Below are positions 18,766 to 26,747 of a DNA stretch of 64,000 nucleotides, one piece after another. Positions within the stretch are counted from its first letter, which is position 1. Each line of letters begins with the position of its first letter. This DNA is from Solobacterium sp. GTDB taxonomy: Bacteria; Bacillota_I; Bacilli_A; Erysipelotrichales; Erysipelotrichaceae. Both the position numbers and the translations under genes were made by a program. Location of the stretch: contig JAFWNG010000029.1 of NCBI GenBank assembly GCA_017510405.1, positions 1 to 64,000 of the forward strand. Direction: 5' to 3'. The notes beneath the pieces were generated by a model. It did no database searches and was not told the origin of the DNA. It saw only the letters and a program-made list of their open reading frames with translations.

Positions 18766-19992
18766 ATGGCAAACACAAAAAAAAGAAAACTGAAGACATG
18801 GGTGAAGATCACCTTCGCAGTGCTGATATGTGCTCTCGCAGCCGGCACTGCCGCAATCATACTTCCGCACGGTGAAAAGCCGCAGGAAACACCAGAACCC
18901 GAGACTGCCGAAACAACACCGACTCCTACACCGGAGCCGACGCCGGAACCGCAGCCGGTCACGCACACCGTGTCCCTGTATATGCTCGGAGATGCCCTGG
19001 TGCAGACACCGAACTCCTGGGATGCGCAGCAGGAAGACGGCACATATGACTGGGCGCCGCAGATGGATGCCATCGCCGATCCGGCCAAAAACTATGATCT
19101 TGCGTTCTACAACCAGGAATGCATCCTGGGCGGCGATCATCTGGGAATCACCCCCTTCCCGCACTTCAACTGTCCGCAGTCGTACGGCGACTACATGGTA
19201 TCCAAGGGATTCAATCTGATCTCTGTCGCAAACAACCACTCCCTCGATAAGGGCGAGGAAGCCTGCGAGAATTCCCATGCGTTCTGGGCAGCCAAGGAAG
19301 GTGTTGTGACTGCCGGCATGAATATGACTGCCGAAGAATGGGAAGCCATTCCTGTTTATGAGAAAAACGGAATCACCTATGCGTTCACCGCATGGACATA
19401 CGATATGAACGGCTGGCAGCCGCCGGCGGGCAGAGAGTATATGATCAACAAATACCGCGGCCACGAAGAGGAACTGCTGAACTGGGTACGCAGTGCCAAG
19501 GAAAAAGCTGACTTTGTCATCGTATCCATGCACTGGGGACAGGAATATACCCATAATCCGGACGCGGAACAGATGTCCCTTGCCCAGCAGCTGGCCGATG
19601 CCGGTGCGGATGTCATCATCGGCAATCACGCCCACTCGACTCAGCCGATCCACTGGCTGAATGATAATACGATCTGCTTCTATGCACTCGGAAATATGAT
19701 CAGTTCCCAGACGTGGCAGGGATTCAGTTCCTGGGAAGAACTCAATACCGGCATCGCCGCTTCTCTGGTCATGGAAAAGACCGTCTATCCGGACGGCACG
19801 GTCACAAAGCAGATCCGGGATGTGAAAGCGGATCTGATCTTCACCTATCACATCGGTGACTACGATCATATGTATTCCGTATTCTACAAAGATCTGACCG
19901 ATGATATGATGCCGGATCACGATTACTGGTATCAGTGGCATATCGACAATGTCGTACATGCCATGAGCGGTTCCATTGAAATCGGATTATAA
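18766..19992 (+). CDS. CapA-family (poly-gamma-glutamate synthesis type) metallophosphatase-like protein
   Basis: 408 aa. Residues 1-12 are basic, ~13-35 a signal anchor, then a linker of repeated T/P/E (PTPTPEPTPEPQP), then the CapA calcineurin-like fold outside the membrane. Family motifs: SVANNHSLDKG, VSMHWGQEY and IIGNHAHSTQP; the first metal motif reads LYMLGDALVQ. CapA proteins are linked to polyglutamate capsule export, but no capB/capC genes lie nearby, so the true substrate is open. The start has no ribosome binding site and an extended -10 6 nt upstream. Confidence 0.85.
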   Translation: MANTKKRKLKTWVKITFAVLICALAAGTAAIILPHGEKPQETPEPETAETTPTPTPEPTPEPQPVTHTVSLYMLGDALVQTPNSWDAQQEDGTYDWAPQMDAIADPAKNYDLAFYNQECILGGDHLGITPFPHFNCPQSYGDYMVSKGFNLISVANNHSLDKGEEACENSHAFWAAKEGVVTAGMNMTAEEWEAIPVYEKNGITYAFTAWTYDMNGWQPPAGREYMINKYRGHEEELLNWVRSAKEKADFVIVSMHWGQEYTHNPDAEQMSLAQQLADAGADVIIGNHAHSTQPIHWLNDNTICFYALGNMISSQTWQGFSSWEELNTGIAASLVMEKTVYPDGTVTKQIRDVKADLIFTYHIGDYDHMYSVFYKDLTDDMMPDHDYWYQWHIDNVVHAMSGSIEIGL

Positions 19993-20006
19993 AAAAAGCA
20001 GCGAGT

Positions 20007-20560
20007 CTGAAGTGCTCCCCAAAAGTTGAACAAAGCTTTTGGGGAGCATTTTTATGAAACTGAGTTATGAAGAAAAAATAGAAATCTATAAAGAATGGAA
20101 AGTAAATCATAAAAGTGCGACGAGGATCGCTAAAGAACGGAATCTTACATACGAAACCGTAAACTATATGGTTCACCTGGCTGACCTTCATGGGCCTGAA
20201 ATACTGGAACATAAATGGAATTATTTTTCACCGGAATATAAGGAGAACGCAATCAAAAGAGTATTTATTGGAAAGGAATCTGTCCACCAGGTCTCATTAG
20301 ATCTCGGATCGGCAACTCAAGGCACACTAGCTAGATGGATCAAAGAATACAAAGAAAACGGGTATACTGTCATTGAAAGGAAACGTGGACGGCATGCCAA
20401 AGAAGAAAAAGACAATGGAAGAACTTCAGGCAGAGAACGAGGAACTGTTACGACAGAACGAAGAGCTTCGCCAGAAGAATCTCAGGCTTACGATACAGAT
20501 CGAATACGCAAAAAAAAGAAGTATCAAACGGTACTTCGTTCTCTGCCGGATGTTTCACTC
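20007..20560 (+). mobile_element. Remnant of an IS3-family (IS150-like) insertion sequence
   Basis: Contains only the orfA (HTH) part. The left end TGAAGTGCTCCCCAAAAGTTGAAC resembles IS3/IS150-group terminal repeats in its CCCCAAAAGTTG core. No orfB (DDE transposase) and no right end are present; the sequence runs directly into the tRNA array. A 13-bp inverted repeat (TGCTCCCCAAAAG / CTTTTGGGGAGCA, 20013-20048) followed by TTTTT lies just before the orfA start and should act as a terminator against outside transcription. Confidence 0.75.
20054..20560 (+). pseudogene. Broken IS3-family OrfA (helix-turn-helix transposase subunit)
   Basis: From ATG 20054 (MKLSYEEKIEIYKEWK) two HTH units read clearly up to ERKRGR at ~20392. 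The homologous leucine zipper continues in the +1 frame from 20394 (MPKKKKTMEELQAENEELL) to about 20520, so the frame is shifted by one base near the AAGAAGAAAAAG run. The end is lost after IQIEYAKK. No SD precedes the start. Most likely a decaying remnant; a programmed frameshift is less likely because OrfA zippers are normally in frame. Confidence 0.7.
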
Positions 20561-20565
20561 ACCAG

Positions 20566-20638
20566 CGGTGCTGCGGGGAATCGAACCCCGATCTTCCGGT
20601 AGACAGCCGGAAATAATAAGCCGTTATACGACAACACC
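20566..20638 (-). tRNA. tRNA-Asp(GTC), divergent
   Basis: Intact acceptor (GGTGTTG / CAGCACC), T arm with TTCGATT, and anticodon stem TCCGG/CCGGA around CTGTCTA. Anticodon GTC and discriminator G fit Asp. Odd features: U at position 37, where a purine is nearly universal, and a 13-22 mismatch in the D stem. CCA is not encoded. Confidence 0.7.
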
Positions 20639-20642
20639 GTAA

Positions 20643-20716
20643 GTGATCCGGAGGAGGCTCGAACTCCCGCCCCACTGATTAAAAGTCAGTTGCTCTCCCA
20701 GCTGAGCTACCGGATC
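20643..20716 (-). tRNA. tRNA-Lys(TTT)
   Basis: Acceptor GATCCGG/CCGGATC, D arm AGCTCAGCTGGGAGAGC, anticodon loop CTTTTAA, T loop TTCGAGC, discriminator A. No encoded CCA. Canonical. Confidence 0.93.
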
Positions 20717-20747
20717 ATATTTGGTTTTTCTGAGTTTTCCTTCTCCG

Positions 20748-20821
20748 TGGAGCGTACGGGACTCGAACCCGTAATTTACTGCGTGCAGGGCAGCTGCTCT
20801 GCCAGATTGAGCTAACGTCCC
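20748..20821 (-). tRNA. tRNA-Ala(TGC) with C33
   Basis: The loop reads CCTGCAC, so position 33 is C, not U. The acceptor has the G3-U70 pair that marks Ala but also an A4-C69 mismatch. D arm and T arm are normal, discriminator A. No encoded CCA. Confidence 0.8.
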
Positions 20822-20847
20822 AAATGACAGTTCAGAAGAACCGTCCG

Positions 20848-20920
20848 CACCCCGTGCAGGATTCGAACCTGCCGCCTCGGCGTTCGTAGCGCCGCACTCT
20901 TCCAAATGAGCTAACGAGGC
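20848..20920 (-). tRNA. tRNA-Arg(ACG)
   Basis: Anticodon stem CGGCG/CGCCG around CTACGAA. Acceptor GCCTCGT pairs with ACGGGGT with G1-U72 and U4-G69 wobbles. T loop TTCGAAT. No encoded CCA. Confidence 0.88.
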
Positions 20921-20926
20921 ATAAAG

Positions 20927-21002
20927 TACACCAGACAGGGCTCGAACCTGTGACTTTCTGTTTGTAGGACAGACGCTCTCGTACCGACTGAGCTACTGGT
21001 GT
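20927..21002 (-). tRNA. tRNA-Val(TAC) with C33
   Basis: Acceptor ACACCAG/CTGGTGT is perfectly paired, discriminator A. The anticodon stem TCTGT/ACAGA encloses CCTACAA, giving anticodon TAC with C at 33. Position 1 is A, also uncommon. No encoded CCA. Confidence 0.82.
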
Positions 21003-21007
21003 ATAAG

Positions 21008-21081
21008 TGCATCCGCTGGGATTTGAACCCAGACCACCCTGATTAAGAGTCAGGTGCATTAAACCGTTTTGCTACGGATGC
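21008..21081 (-). tRNA. tRNA-Lys(CTT)
   Basis: Acceptor GCATCCG/CGGATGC, anticodon stem CCTGA/TCAGG around CTCTTAA, T loop TTCAAAT, discriminator A. The D arm (GCAAAACGGTTTAATGC) differs from the Lys(TTT) gene nearby, so it is not a simple copy. Confidence 0.85.
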
Positions 21082-21084
21082 AGA

Positions 21085-21170
21085 TGGTGAGCAGGGTGGG
21101 TGTTGAACCCACTACCCCGTGAAGGACCTGATTTACAGTCAGGCGCGTTTAATCGATTCGCTACCTGCCC
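21085..21170 (-). tRNA. tRNA-Tyr(GTA)
   Basis: Long variable arm (~14 nt), anticodon loop CTGTAAA, acceptor GGGCAGG/CCTGCTC, discriminator A. The only tRNA here with an encoded CCA end (21085-21087). Confidence 0.92.
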
Positions 21171-21306
21171 ATATGTGCTGCCGATACAAGTCCATCGATC
21201 TTTCGGCTGTGATTTTCTTTCTTCCGTGCCGCATCCGCTGTGAAGAAAGAACGTTGACTGCGGTACCTGCGGAGTACTGCAGAGGACTGAATGAAGCGGA
21301 TCAGAA
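21171..21306. other. Spacer in tRNA array, nothing recognised
   Basis: 136 nt between tRNA-Tyr and tRNA-Cys without a convincing ORF or hairpin terminator. May hold processing signals or remnants of lost tRNA genes. Confidence 0.5.
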
Positions 21307-21382
21307 GATGCCTGTCGGAATCGAACCGACGATCCAGGGGCTGCGACCCTGCGCCTTTATACACACTTGGCTAAGGCACCGT
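21307..21382 (-). tRNA. tRNA-Cys(GCA) with C33 and an altered D loop
   Basis: Acceptor GGTGCCT/AGGCATC and discriminator U (Cys identity). Anticodon stem CAGGG/CCCTG around TCGCAGC: anticodon GCA, C33, G37. The D loop reads AAGTGTGTATAAA and lacks the usual adjacent G18-G19. May be poorly functional or decaying. Confidence 0.7.
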
Positions 21383-21390
21383 GGAATGAA

Positions 21391-21426
21391 AAACAGGAGA
21401 TCAGCGTTCTGCCGGTCTCCTGTGAG
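21391..21426 (-). terminator. Terminator of the small 44-codon unit
   Basis: Minus strand ACAGGAGA / TCTCCTGT stem, ~15-nt loop, then TTTTTC. Placed after the ORF at 21450-21584 and before tRNA-Cys. Confidence 0.7.
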
Positions 21427-21449
21427 AATACGAAATCAGTACTGCGGTA

Positions 21450-21584
21450 CTATCCCTCGGGATACCACCTGCCGCTCTTCGTACAGGAAAGCCGGCGCGC
21501 GGAAAAAACATCTGCGCTGTAAGCTGCACATTTGCAATAAGATTTATCATACCGTCTGCGAATGTTCATAACTGCTTTCATCAT
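21450..21584 (-). CDS. Small 44-aa protein or leader ORF, function unknown
   Basis: MMKAVMNIRRRYDKSYCKC... to ...GRWYPEG, basic and with four Cys. ATG 21584 follows AAGGAG by 9 nt. It has its own promoter, an operator-like palindrome and a terminator, so it is a complete unit. I recognise no family. The transcript could instead be a regulatory RNA. Confidence 0.5.
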   Translation of the reverse strand: MMKAVMNIRRRYDKSYCKCAAYSADVFSARRLSCTKSGRWYPEG

Positions 21585-21608
21585 CTTCTGTTTCTCCTTT
21601 GCTTCTGT

Positions 21609-21638
21609 ATCATACAATAGCACCTTATAAGGTGTCAA
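21609..21638 (-). promoter_or_regulatory. Promoter with palindromic operator for the 44-aa ORF
   Basis: Minus strand TTGACA (21633-21638), 18 nt, TATGAT (21609-21614). The spacer holds a perfect 14-bp palindrome CACCTTATAAGGTG (21621-21634) overlapping the -35 edge, a likely repressor site. Confidence 0.65.
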
Positions 21639-21682
21639 TGTATTTTCTGCAGTCAGGTCGTTTCCCTTTCTGCAAGTACATA

Positions 21683-21719
21683 ATACCCCCGGCATGTATA
21701 CATTCACTGCCGGGGGTAT
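21683..21719. terminator. Strong hairpin downstream of tRNA-Gly
   Basis: A 12-bp perfect stem (ATACCCCCGGCA / TGCCGGGGGTAT) with a 13-nt loop, just 3' of tRNA-Gly on the minus strand. The trailing T-run is weak. Confidence 0.6.
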
Positions 21720-21726
21720 AAAAAAG

Positions 21727-21797
21727 AGCAGGCGACGGGAATCGAACCCGCGTATTCAGCTTGGGAAGCTGACATTCTACCATTGAATTACGCCTGC
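21727..21797 (-). tRNA. tRNA-Gly(CCC)
   Basis: Acceptor GCAGGCG/CGCCTGC, discriminator U, anticodon stem TCAGC/GCTGA around TTCCCAA, T loop TTCGATT. U33 is normal. No encoded CCA. Separated from the other tRNAs by the small-ORF unit. Confidence 0.9.
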
Positions 21798-21848
21798 GTA
21801 CCAAATTATTCTAAATCATTTCCCGGTGTTCTTCAACCATCCGTTCGG

Positions 21849-21860
21849 TATAATGAGGGC
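21849..21860 (+). promoter_or_regulatory. -10 element abutting the mutY start (leaderless candidate)
   Basis: TATAAT at 21849-21854, ATG at 21861, 6 nt between. GAGGG lies only 2 nt from ATG, too close to serve as a normal ribosome binding site. Confidence 0.6.
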
Positions 21861-22928
21861 ATGGAATTCAAACAGGAAGACGCTGTAAAACTGACCGAAT
21901 GGTATGAAAAGAATCACCGGGATCTGCCGTGGCGGGATACCGGTGATCCGTATCATGTATGGATCAGCGAGATCATGCTGCAGCAGACGCGGATCGAAGC
22001 CGTGATCGTAAAATATCAGATATTTGTGCATGAGCTGCCCGATATCGCCTCTCTTGCGGCAGTCCAGGATGACCGGCTGATGCGCTTATGGGAAGGACTG
22101 GGATATTACTCCCGGGCACGCAATCTCAAAAAATGCGCCCAAGTCCTCGTAAAAGACTATGGCGGCAAACTGCCGGAAAACTATGAAGAACTGGTGCGTC
22201 TGCCCGGGATCGGTCCGTATACAGCCGGTGCCGTCGCATCGATCGCATATGGGAAGCCGGTGCCGGCAGTCGACGGCAATGTGCTGCGGATACTGGCACG
22301 TCTGTTTCTGACGGAGAGCGATATTAAAGATCCGCATACGAAGGACGCGCTGCAGGAAACACTGACACCGGCATACGCTTCCGAACAGATCCGGGCCGGC
22401 GCCTTCAACCAGGGACTGATGGAACTGGGACAGCTGATCTGCGTGCCGAACGGTGCTCCGCGCTGCACAGAATGCCCGCTGGCGGAAAGCTGTCTTGCAT
22501 ACCGGGAAAACCGCACCGGTGATATTCCCTTCCGCTCCAAGCCGAACAAAAGAAAATGCGAAGAACGCACGCTGGTGATCGTACGGGATGAAAAACGGTT
22601 CGTGATCCGGAAACGGGACGATGCCGGCCTGCTGGCAGGTCTGTATGAGTTTCCCGGTATCGGGAAACACTGTGATCCTCAGGAACTGAGAACGATGCTT
22701 GCGCTGTACATTCCGGAAATACAGAGATTACACCGGCTGCCGGACGCGAAGCATATCTTCTCCCATATCGAATGGCATATGCAGGCCTATGAAGTGCTGG
22801 TCGATGACATACGTTCCCTCTCTCTGCCGGAAAACTGCATTGCCTTAACAAAAGAAGAAATGGCCTCTGCGGCCATTCCTTCTGCCTTTCGTACCTATAT
22901 TGACTACTACCGGCTGCGCAGTTACTGA
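21861..22928 (+). CDS. mutY: A/G-specific adenine DNA glycosylase
   Basis: Removes adenine mispaired with 8-oxoguanine. 355 aa. HhH-GPD domain with ISEIMLQQTRIEAV (catalytic Glu), LPGIGPYTAGAVASIAYG (helix-hairpin-helix) and VPAVDGNVLRI (catalytic Asp). The 4Fe-4S cluster reads C-X7-C-X2-C-X5-C, one residue longer in the first gap than usual. The C-terminal NUDIX-like domain recognising 8-oxoG is present. The start is the ATG 6 nt after a TATAAT; upstream in-frame ATGs fall in tRNA-Gly. Confidence 0.95.
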   Translation: MEFKQEDAVKLTEWYEKNHRDLPWRDTGDPYHVWISEIMLQQTRIEAVIVKYQIFVHELPDIASLAAVQDDRLMRLWEGLGYYSRARNLKKCAQVLVKDYGGKLPENYEELVRLPGIGPYTAGAVASIAYGKPVPAVDGNVLRILARLFLTESDIKDPHTKDALQETLTPAYASEQIRAGAFNQGLMELGQLICVPNGAPRCTECPLAESCLAYRENRTGDIPFRSKPNKRKCEERTLVIVRDEKRFVIRKRDDAGLLAGLYEFPGIGKHCDPQELRTMLALYIPEIQRLHRLPDAKHIFSHIEWHMQAYEVLVDDIRSLSLPENCIALTKEEMASAAIPSAFRTYIDYYRLRSY

Positions 22929-25159
22929 TCGGTATTGCGGCCGGCAAAAGTGATGCGGCGGACAGTGATCCTGCGCTTCGGCGCTTCTTCCGCTGTTCCG
23001 TCTTTCTTTGCCTGAACAGGCTGTTCACTTTTTCGCGGTGCAGGTTTCTGCGCCGTTTTTTTCTTCGGACGGGCCTGGTTTGTTCGGCGCGGTTTTGCGG
23101 CCGGAGCTTTCTTTTCCTCCGTGCGTTCCGCGATCTGTTCGGGATGGAACTCGGAGCCGTCTTCCAGCACCCAGGCAGAAGCGTTGTTTCCGCCTCTGTG
23201 CATCAGGAAGCTGGCAGCCGCGTTCAAATCGCCGAAGCGGTAATTCTGCTCAAACTGGATCTTTCCGTTTTCATCATCCGTCAGAATACCCCGGTCATAC
23301 ATGCTCTGGAACTGCTGGCGCATCGTTTTCATTTCGCGGGCACCGTACGGTTTCATCGTGGAACCGGCAAGTACTTCGACATGCTGGCTGTCGCGGTACA
23401 CAGCGCGGGCGCTGACCGTCGGCGTATTCAGGACGATGAGATCGCTGTTCTTCGGAGCGGCAACGACCTTTCCGGCGTCATACGGATAGATGCGGATGAT
23501 CGTATCCGCCAGTTCATCACACCGTTTCAGGATTGCGTCTTTATCCCATGTCTTTTTCTTCAGGATCTTTTCATTCAGACGGATATGGGAGGTCTTTGCC
23601 AGGACCTTTTTCTTATAGGCAAAGTCTTCATTGCCCATGCGGGAGTTGTCATATTCCGCACACAATGTGAGATTGCCGATCAGGTTGACATATTCCGTAT
23701 ATTCGTCTTCAGCAGCCATGCCCGAGTTTTCCTTCCACCATGTGTTGGGATGCTGGGGCATGATATGTTCAATATTCAGACCGGACAGATCCACCCTTGC
23801 ATGCGAATTGAAATGCTCGATGCGGTCCAGGACACTGCGGATGCACATCAGTGAATACGCGTTGACTTCGCGGAGCTGTTTGCGCAGCTGGTCGTCTGTC
23901 GGCATCGCCAGAAGCTTGCCGCGGTTGTAATTGATCAGATGCACACGGGTGATCGTCAGGATGTCCCGGTTCTTTTCAAACGCTGTCAGGACGGAGCGCA
24001 GAAGCTGCGGGAAATAACGGTTGAGTGAGCTGGCGTCACTGCTGCAGAGCGCCCTTCGGATCAGATAGGAATCCGTCAGCTGGACCACGCCGGTCAGTTC
24101 TCTTTCATTGATCTCACCCTGCTCATACAGGCGCATCATCTCCATCAGGAACGGTGCCGGAAGACGGGAATCGTTCTTCCGGAAATCATCCAGGGCACGT
24201 TCGACCTGTGCGTTTTCCGCCGGTCCGGAATAGATCGTCTGGAAGTACCTTCCATACCGTACGACCTCCTGCATGCCGCTTTCCGTGGTTCCCCGGTAAT
24301 TCTCCCAGTATGTCTTGAATCCTTCATAGACATCTTTCCGGCTCATGAGGCTGTATGTTTTGGCTGCCAGGAAGAAACGGAAGAAATCTTCGAGCTTCCT
24401 GGAATCCGGAAAATAGCCTTCCAGCGGCTTCCAGTACATGGAATACAGTCTTTCCTGCACATCATCGGTATGATTCATCAGAATATAATTCCGGATCAGA
24501 TCGGCAGATGTGAGCGGTGCTCCGGTGGAGTTGATCGACTCAAAGATCTGCTGTGCATTGTCGCGGTCGGAAAGCGGGAAACCGAGAATATCGATCCGGT
24601 TCAGCGTATCCAGGATCTGCAGAAGCGGGTATTTGCCGGCAAAGTTCCGTATGCGCCGGCTGATATAATCATAGTTGCGGTATACATTGGATTCCTTTTC
24701 CTTCGGGGAAAGATCTTTCGGACTTCCATAGACCAGTCGTGCATAGACATCGTCGTCAGAGATAGCAGGCTTCAGACGAAGGCTCATGGACTCGGAAACA
24801 TGGTGGTTGTACAGATAGTAGTCCTCGATCATCCCTTTGGTAACGCTGTCTTTGCGCTGTTCGGCATACTGCCTCAGCGCCAGCAGGAAGAGAAATGCCG
24901 TGGTCATCCGCTGCTGTCCGTCAATGATCTGAAACTGGCGGAACATCGTGGTGACCGGCGTCTCCAGGTAGATGATGATGCCGAGAAACTGGTTGTCCGA
25001 TCTGCCGGACAGCAGGTTCTCCATATCATTCATAAACCGGGCAGTCTCTTTCTCCGGGATCCAGGTATAGTTTCTCTGGTAAACAGGGATCACAAACTGT
25101 GATCCCATTGTCATCTTGATAAAGTCAGACAGACTTCGTCTGACCGGTTGTTTTATCAT
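22922..25159 (-). CDS. DUF262/DUF1524 protein (GmrSD-type restriction-like)
   Basis: 745 aa. The N-terminal DUF262 (GmrS/ParB-like) has PVYQRNYTW and IIDGQQRMTT. The DUF1524 (GmrD) His-Me nuclease region has LNIEHIMPQHPNTWW and LIGNLTLC...N. A further C-terminal module at ~560-660 resembles DUF4357. The last ~70 residues are a low-complexity Lys/Pro/Ala tail. GmrSD enzymes cut modified phage DNA in an NTP-dependent way, so a single-chain anti-phage protein is likely. It stands alone, with tails overlapping mutY by 7 nt. AAGGAG precedes ATG 25159. Confidence 0.85.
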   Translation of the reverse strand: MIKQPVRRSLSDFIKMTMGSQFVIPVYQRNYTWIPEKETARFMNDMENLLSGRSDNQFLGIIIYLETPVTTMFRQFQIIDGQQRMTTAFLFLLALRQYAEQRKDSVTKGMIEDYYLYNHHVSESMSLRLKPAISDDDVYARLVYGSPKDLSPKEKESNVYRNYDYISRRIRNFAGKYPLLQILDTLNRIDILGFPLSDRDNAQQIFESINSTGAPLTSADLIRNYILMNHTDDVQERLYSMYWKPLEGYFPDSRKLEDFFRFFLAAKTYSLMSRKDVYEGFKTYWENYRGTTESGMQEVVRYGRYFQTIYSGPAENAQVERALDDFRKNDSRLPAPFLMEMMRLYEQGEINERELTGVVQLTDSYLIRRALCSSDASSLNRYFPQLLRSVLTAFEKNRDILTITRVHLINYNRGKLLAMPTDDQLRKQLREVNAYSLMCIRSVLDRIEHFNSHARVDLSGLNIEHIMPQHPNTWWKENSGMAAEDEYTEYVNLIGNLTLCAEYDNSRMGNEDFAYKKKVLAKTSHIRLNEKILKKKTWDKDAILKRCDELADTIIRIYPYDAGKVVAAPKNSDLIVLNTPTVSARAVYRDSQHVEVLAGSTMKPYGAREMKTMRQQFQSMYDRGILTDDENGKIQFEQNYRFGDLNAAASFLMHRGGNNASAWVLEDGSEFHPEQIAERTEEKKAPAAKPRRTNQARPKKKTAQKPAPRKSEQPVQAKKDGTAEEAPKRRITVRRITFAGRNTDQ

Positions 25160-25196
25160 AGGCTGTTCATTCTCCTTTTCATTCAGGCGGAACGCA

Positions 25197-25973
25197 TCAG
25201 CTGTTGTCCTGTTCGATCAGCACCTTCACTGCTTCAATTGCCGCCCGGATCGCCAGATCCGTATCGTGTACCTGGGGATTCGGCAGCCCTGCTTTTGCGC
25301 GCTCCTGATTTGCGACTGTCAGCAGGATCGTGCCGCAGCGGACATGCAGATACGAAGCGACGATAAACAGCGCCGCGCTTTCCATTTCCGATGCCTTGCA
25401 TCCCATGGCGACCCATGCGTTCCATTTGCGGATCAGATCTTCCCCGTTGGGAAGCGTCTCGGGACGATGCTGGCCGTAGAAAGCGTCCTTGCACTGTACG
25501 ACGCCGGTATGATACGGTGCGTTCACAGCTCTTGCGCCTTCCGTCAGCGCGATCGTCGTTTCCAGATCCGCCACTGCGGGATATTCGATCGGACAGTATT
25601 CCCTGGATGTGCCTTCCATGCGGATGGCGCCTGTCGCGATCACAAGATCACCGCTTTTTACATTTACATCCATACCGCCGCAGGTGCCGACGCGGATAAA
25701 TGTATCTGCTCCGACGACTGCCAGTTCTTCCATGGCGATGGATGCGCTCGGTCCGCCGATTCCCGTCGATGTGACCGATACCTTTACACCGTTGATCGTA
25801 CCGGTATACGTTACATATTCCCGGCTGTCCGCAACCAGCTGCGGGTCATCAAAATACTGGGCGATCTTGGCGCAGCGCTTCGGATCTCCCGGCAGAAAAA
25901 CATAGCGTCCGACGTCGCCTTTTCCGACACCGGTATGGTACTGCTTTCCGGAACCTTCCGTATAGTCGATCAT
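25197..25973 (-). CDS. udp: Uridine phosphorylase
   Basis: 258 aa nucleoside phosphorylase of the NP-I family. FLPGDPKR (phosphate), [22 protein letters not shown] and the base/ribose motif [11 protein letters not shown] are in the order of E. coli Udp rather than DeoD. Splits uridine to uracil and ribose-1-phosphate for salvage. GAGG lies upstream of ATG 25973. A substrate other than uridine cannot be excluded from sequence alone. Confidence 0.88.
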   Translation of the reverse strand: MIDYTEGSGKQYHTGVGKGDVGRYVFLPGDPKRCAKIAQYFDDPQLVADSREYVTYTGTINGVKVSVTSTGIGGPSASIAMEELAVVGADTFIRVGTCGGMDVNVKSGDLVIATGAIRMEGTSREYCPIEYPAVADLETTIALTEGARAVNAPYHTGVVQCKDAFYGQHRPETLPNGEDLIRKWNAWVAMGCKASEMESAALFIVASYLHVRCGTILLTVANQERAKAGLPNPQVHDTDLAIRAAIEAVKVLIEQDNS

Positions 25974-26189
25974 ATTTCTGTTACCTCACTTTATTCGTTA
26001 CTACTATTATAGCCGCAAACACACTCATAATTACAGAATGAGATATCAGAGGGAAACTGACGGTTTCCGATCCGGTCATGCAATTTTCACACACCTTTGC
26101 CTGCCTGTCAAATAGTGTACATGCGGAATGAATGGTGTAAGATGGATACATCAGCTTCTTAACAGGCTGTATTACAGGGATAACTGCGT

Positions 26190-26747
26190 ATGAAAGTATA
26201 TTTGGATCTATTTGTTTCCTGGTTCAAGATGGGACTGTTCACCTTCGGCGGCGGCTATGCGATGCTGCCGATGATCCAGCGGGAAGTGATCGAAAAGCAT
26301 CACTGGGCTACTGAAGACGAAGTCATGGACTATTATGCCATCGGCCAATGCACGCCCGGCATCATTGCCGTGAATACCGCCACGTTTATCGGTTATAAGG
26401 TGAAAGGTATTCTGGGAGGCATCATTGCCACACTCGGCGTGGTCTCACCGTCGCTGATCATTATCACTCTGATCACAGCGCTGATCTCCAACTTTTCCCA
26501 GCTGGAGATCGTCCAGCATGCTCTGCGGGGCATACAGGTGGCAGTCTGCGTACTGATGTTTACCGCCATCGAAAAACTTCTGAAAAAAGGCGTCACGGAT
26601 GTCTGGACATTTCTGATCTTTGCGGCTGCCTTCCTGCTTTCCAGCTTTACGGATCTTTCGACCGTCATCCTGGTCATCCTTGCGGGGATCGCCGGCTATG
26701 TCATGTTTACGGTGAAGAGCCGGAAGAAAGGCGGTGAACAGGCATGA
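26190..26747 (+). CDS. chrA: Chromate transporter, N-type half (first pair)
   Basis: 185 aa short-chain CHR protein with ~5 TM helices. Signature FKMGLFTFGGGYAMLPMIQREV near the N terminus and QCTPGIIAVNTATFIGYK. Forms a two-gene heterodimeric transporter with the next ORF, which starts in an ATGA overlap. Most such Firmicutes pairs have no proven chromate role and may carry another oxyanion. Confidence 0.88.
   Translation: MKVYLDLFVSWFKMGLFTFGGGYAMLPMIQREVIEKHHWATEDEVMDYYAIGQCTPGIIAVNTATFIGYKVKGILGGIIATLGVVSPSLIIITLITALISNFSQLEIVQHALRGIQVAVCVLMFTAIEKLLKKGVTDVWTFLIFAAAFLLSSFTDLSTVILVILAGIAGYVMFTVKSRKKGGEQA

Noticed and set aside
20394-20642. Separate coiled-coil gene starting at 20394
   Set aside because: It is the continuation of the IS OrfA zipper in a shifted frame and then runs into tRNA-Asp.
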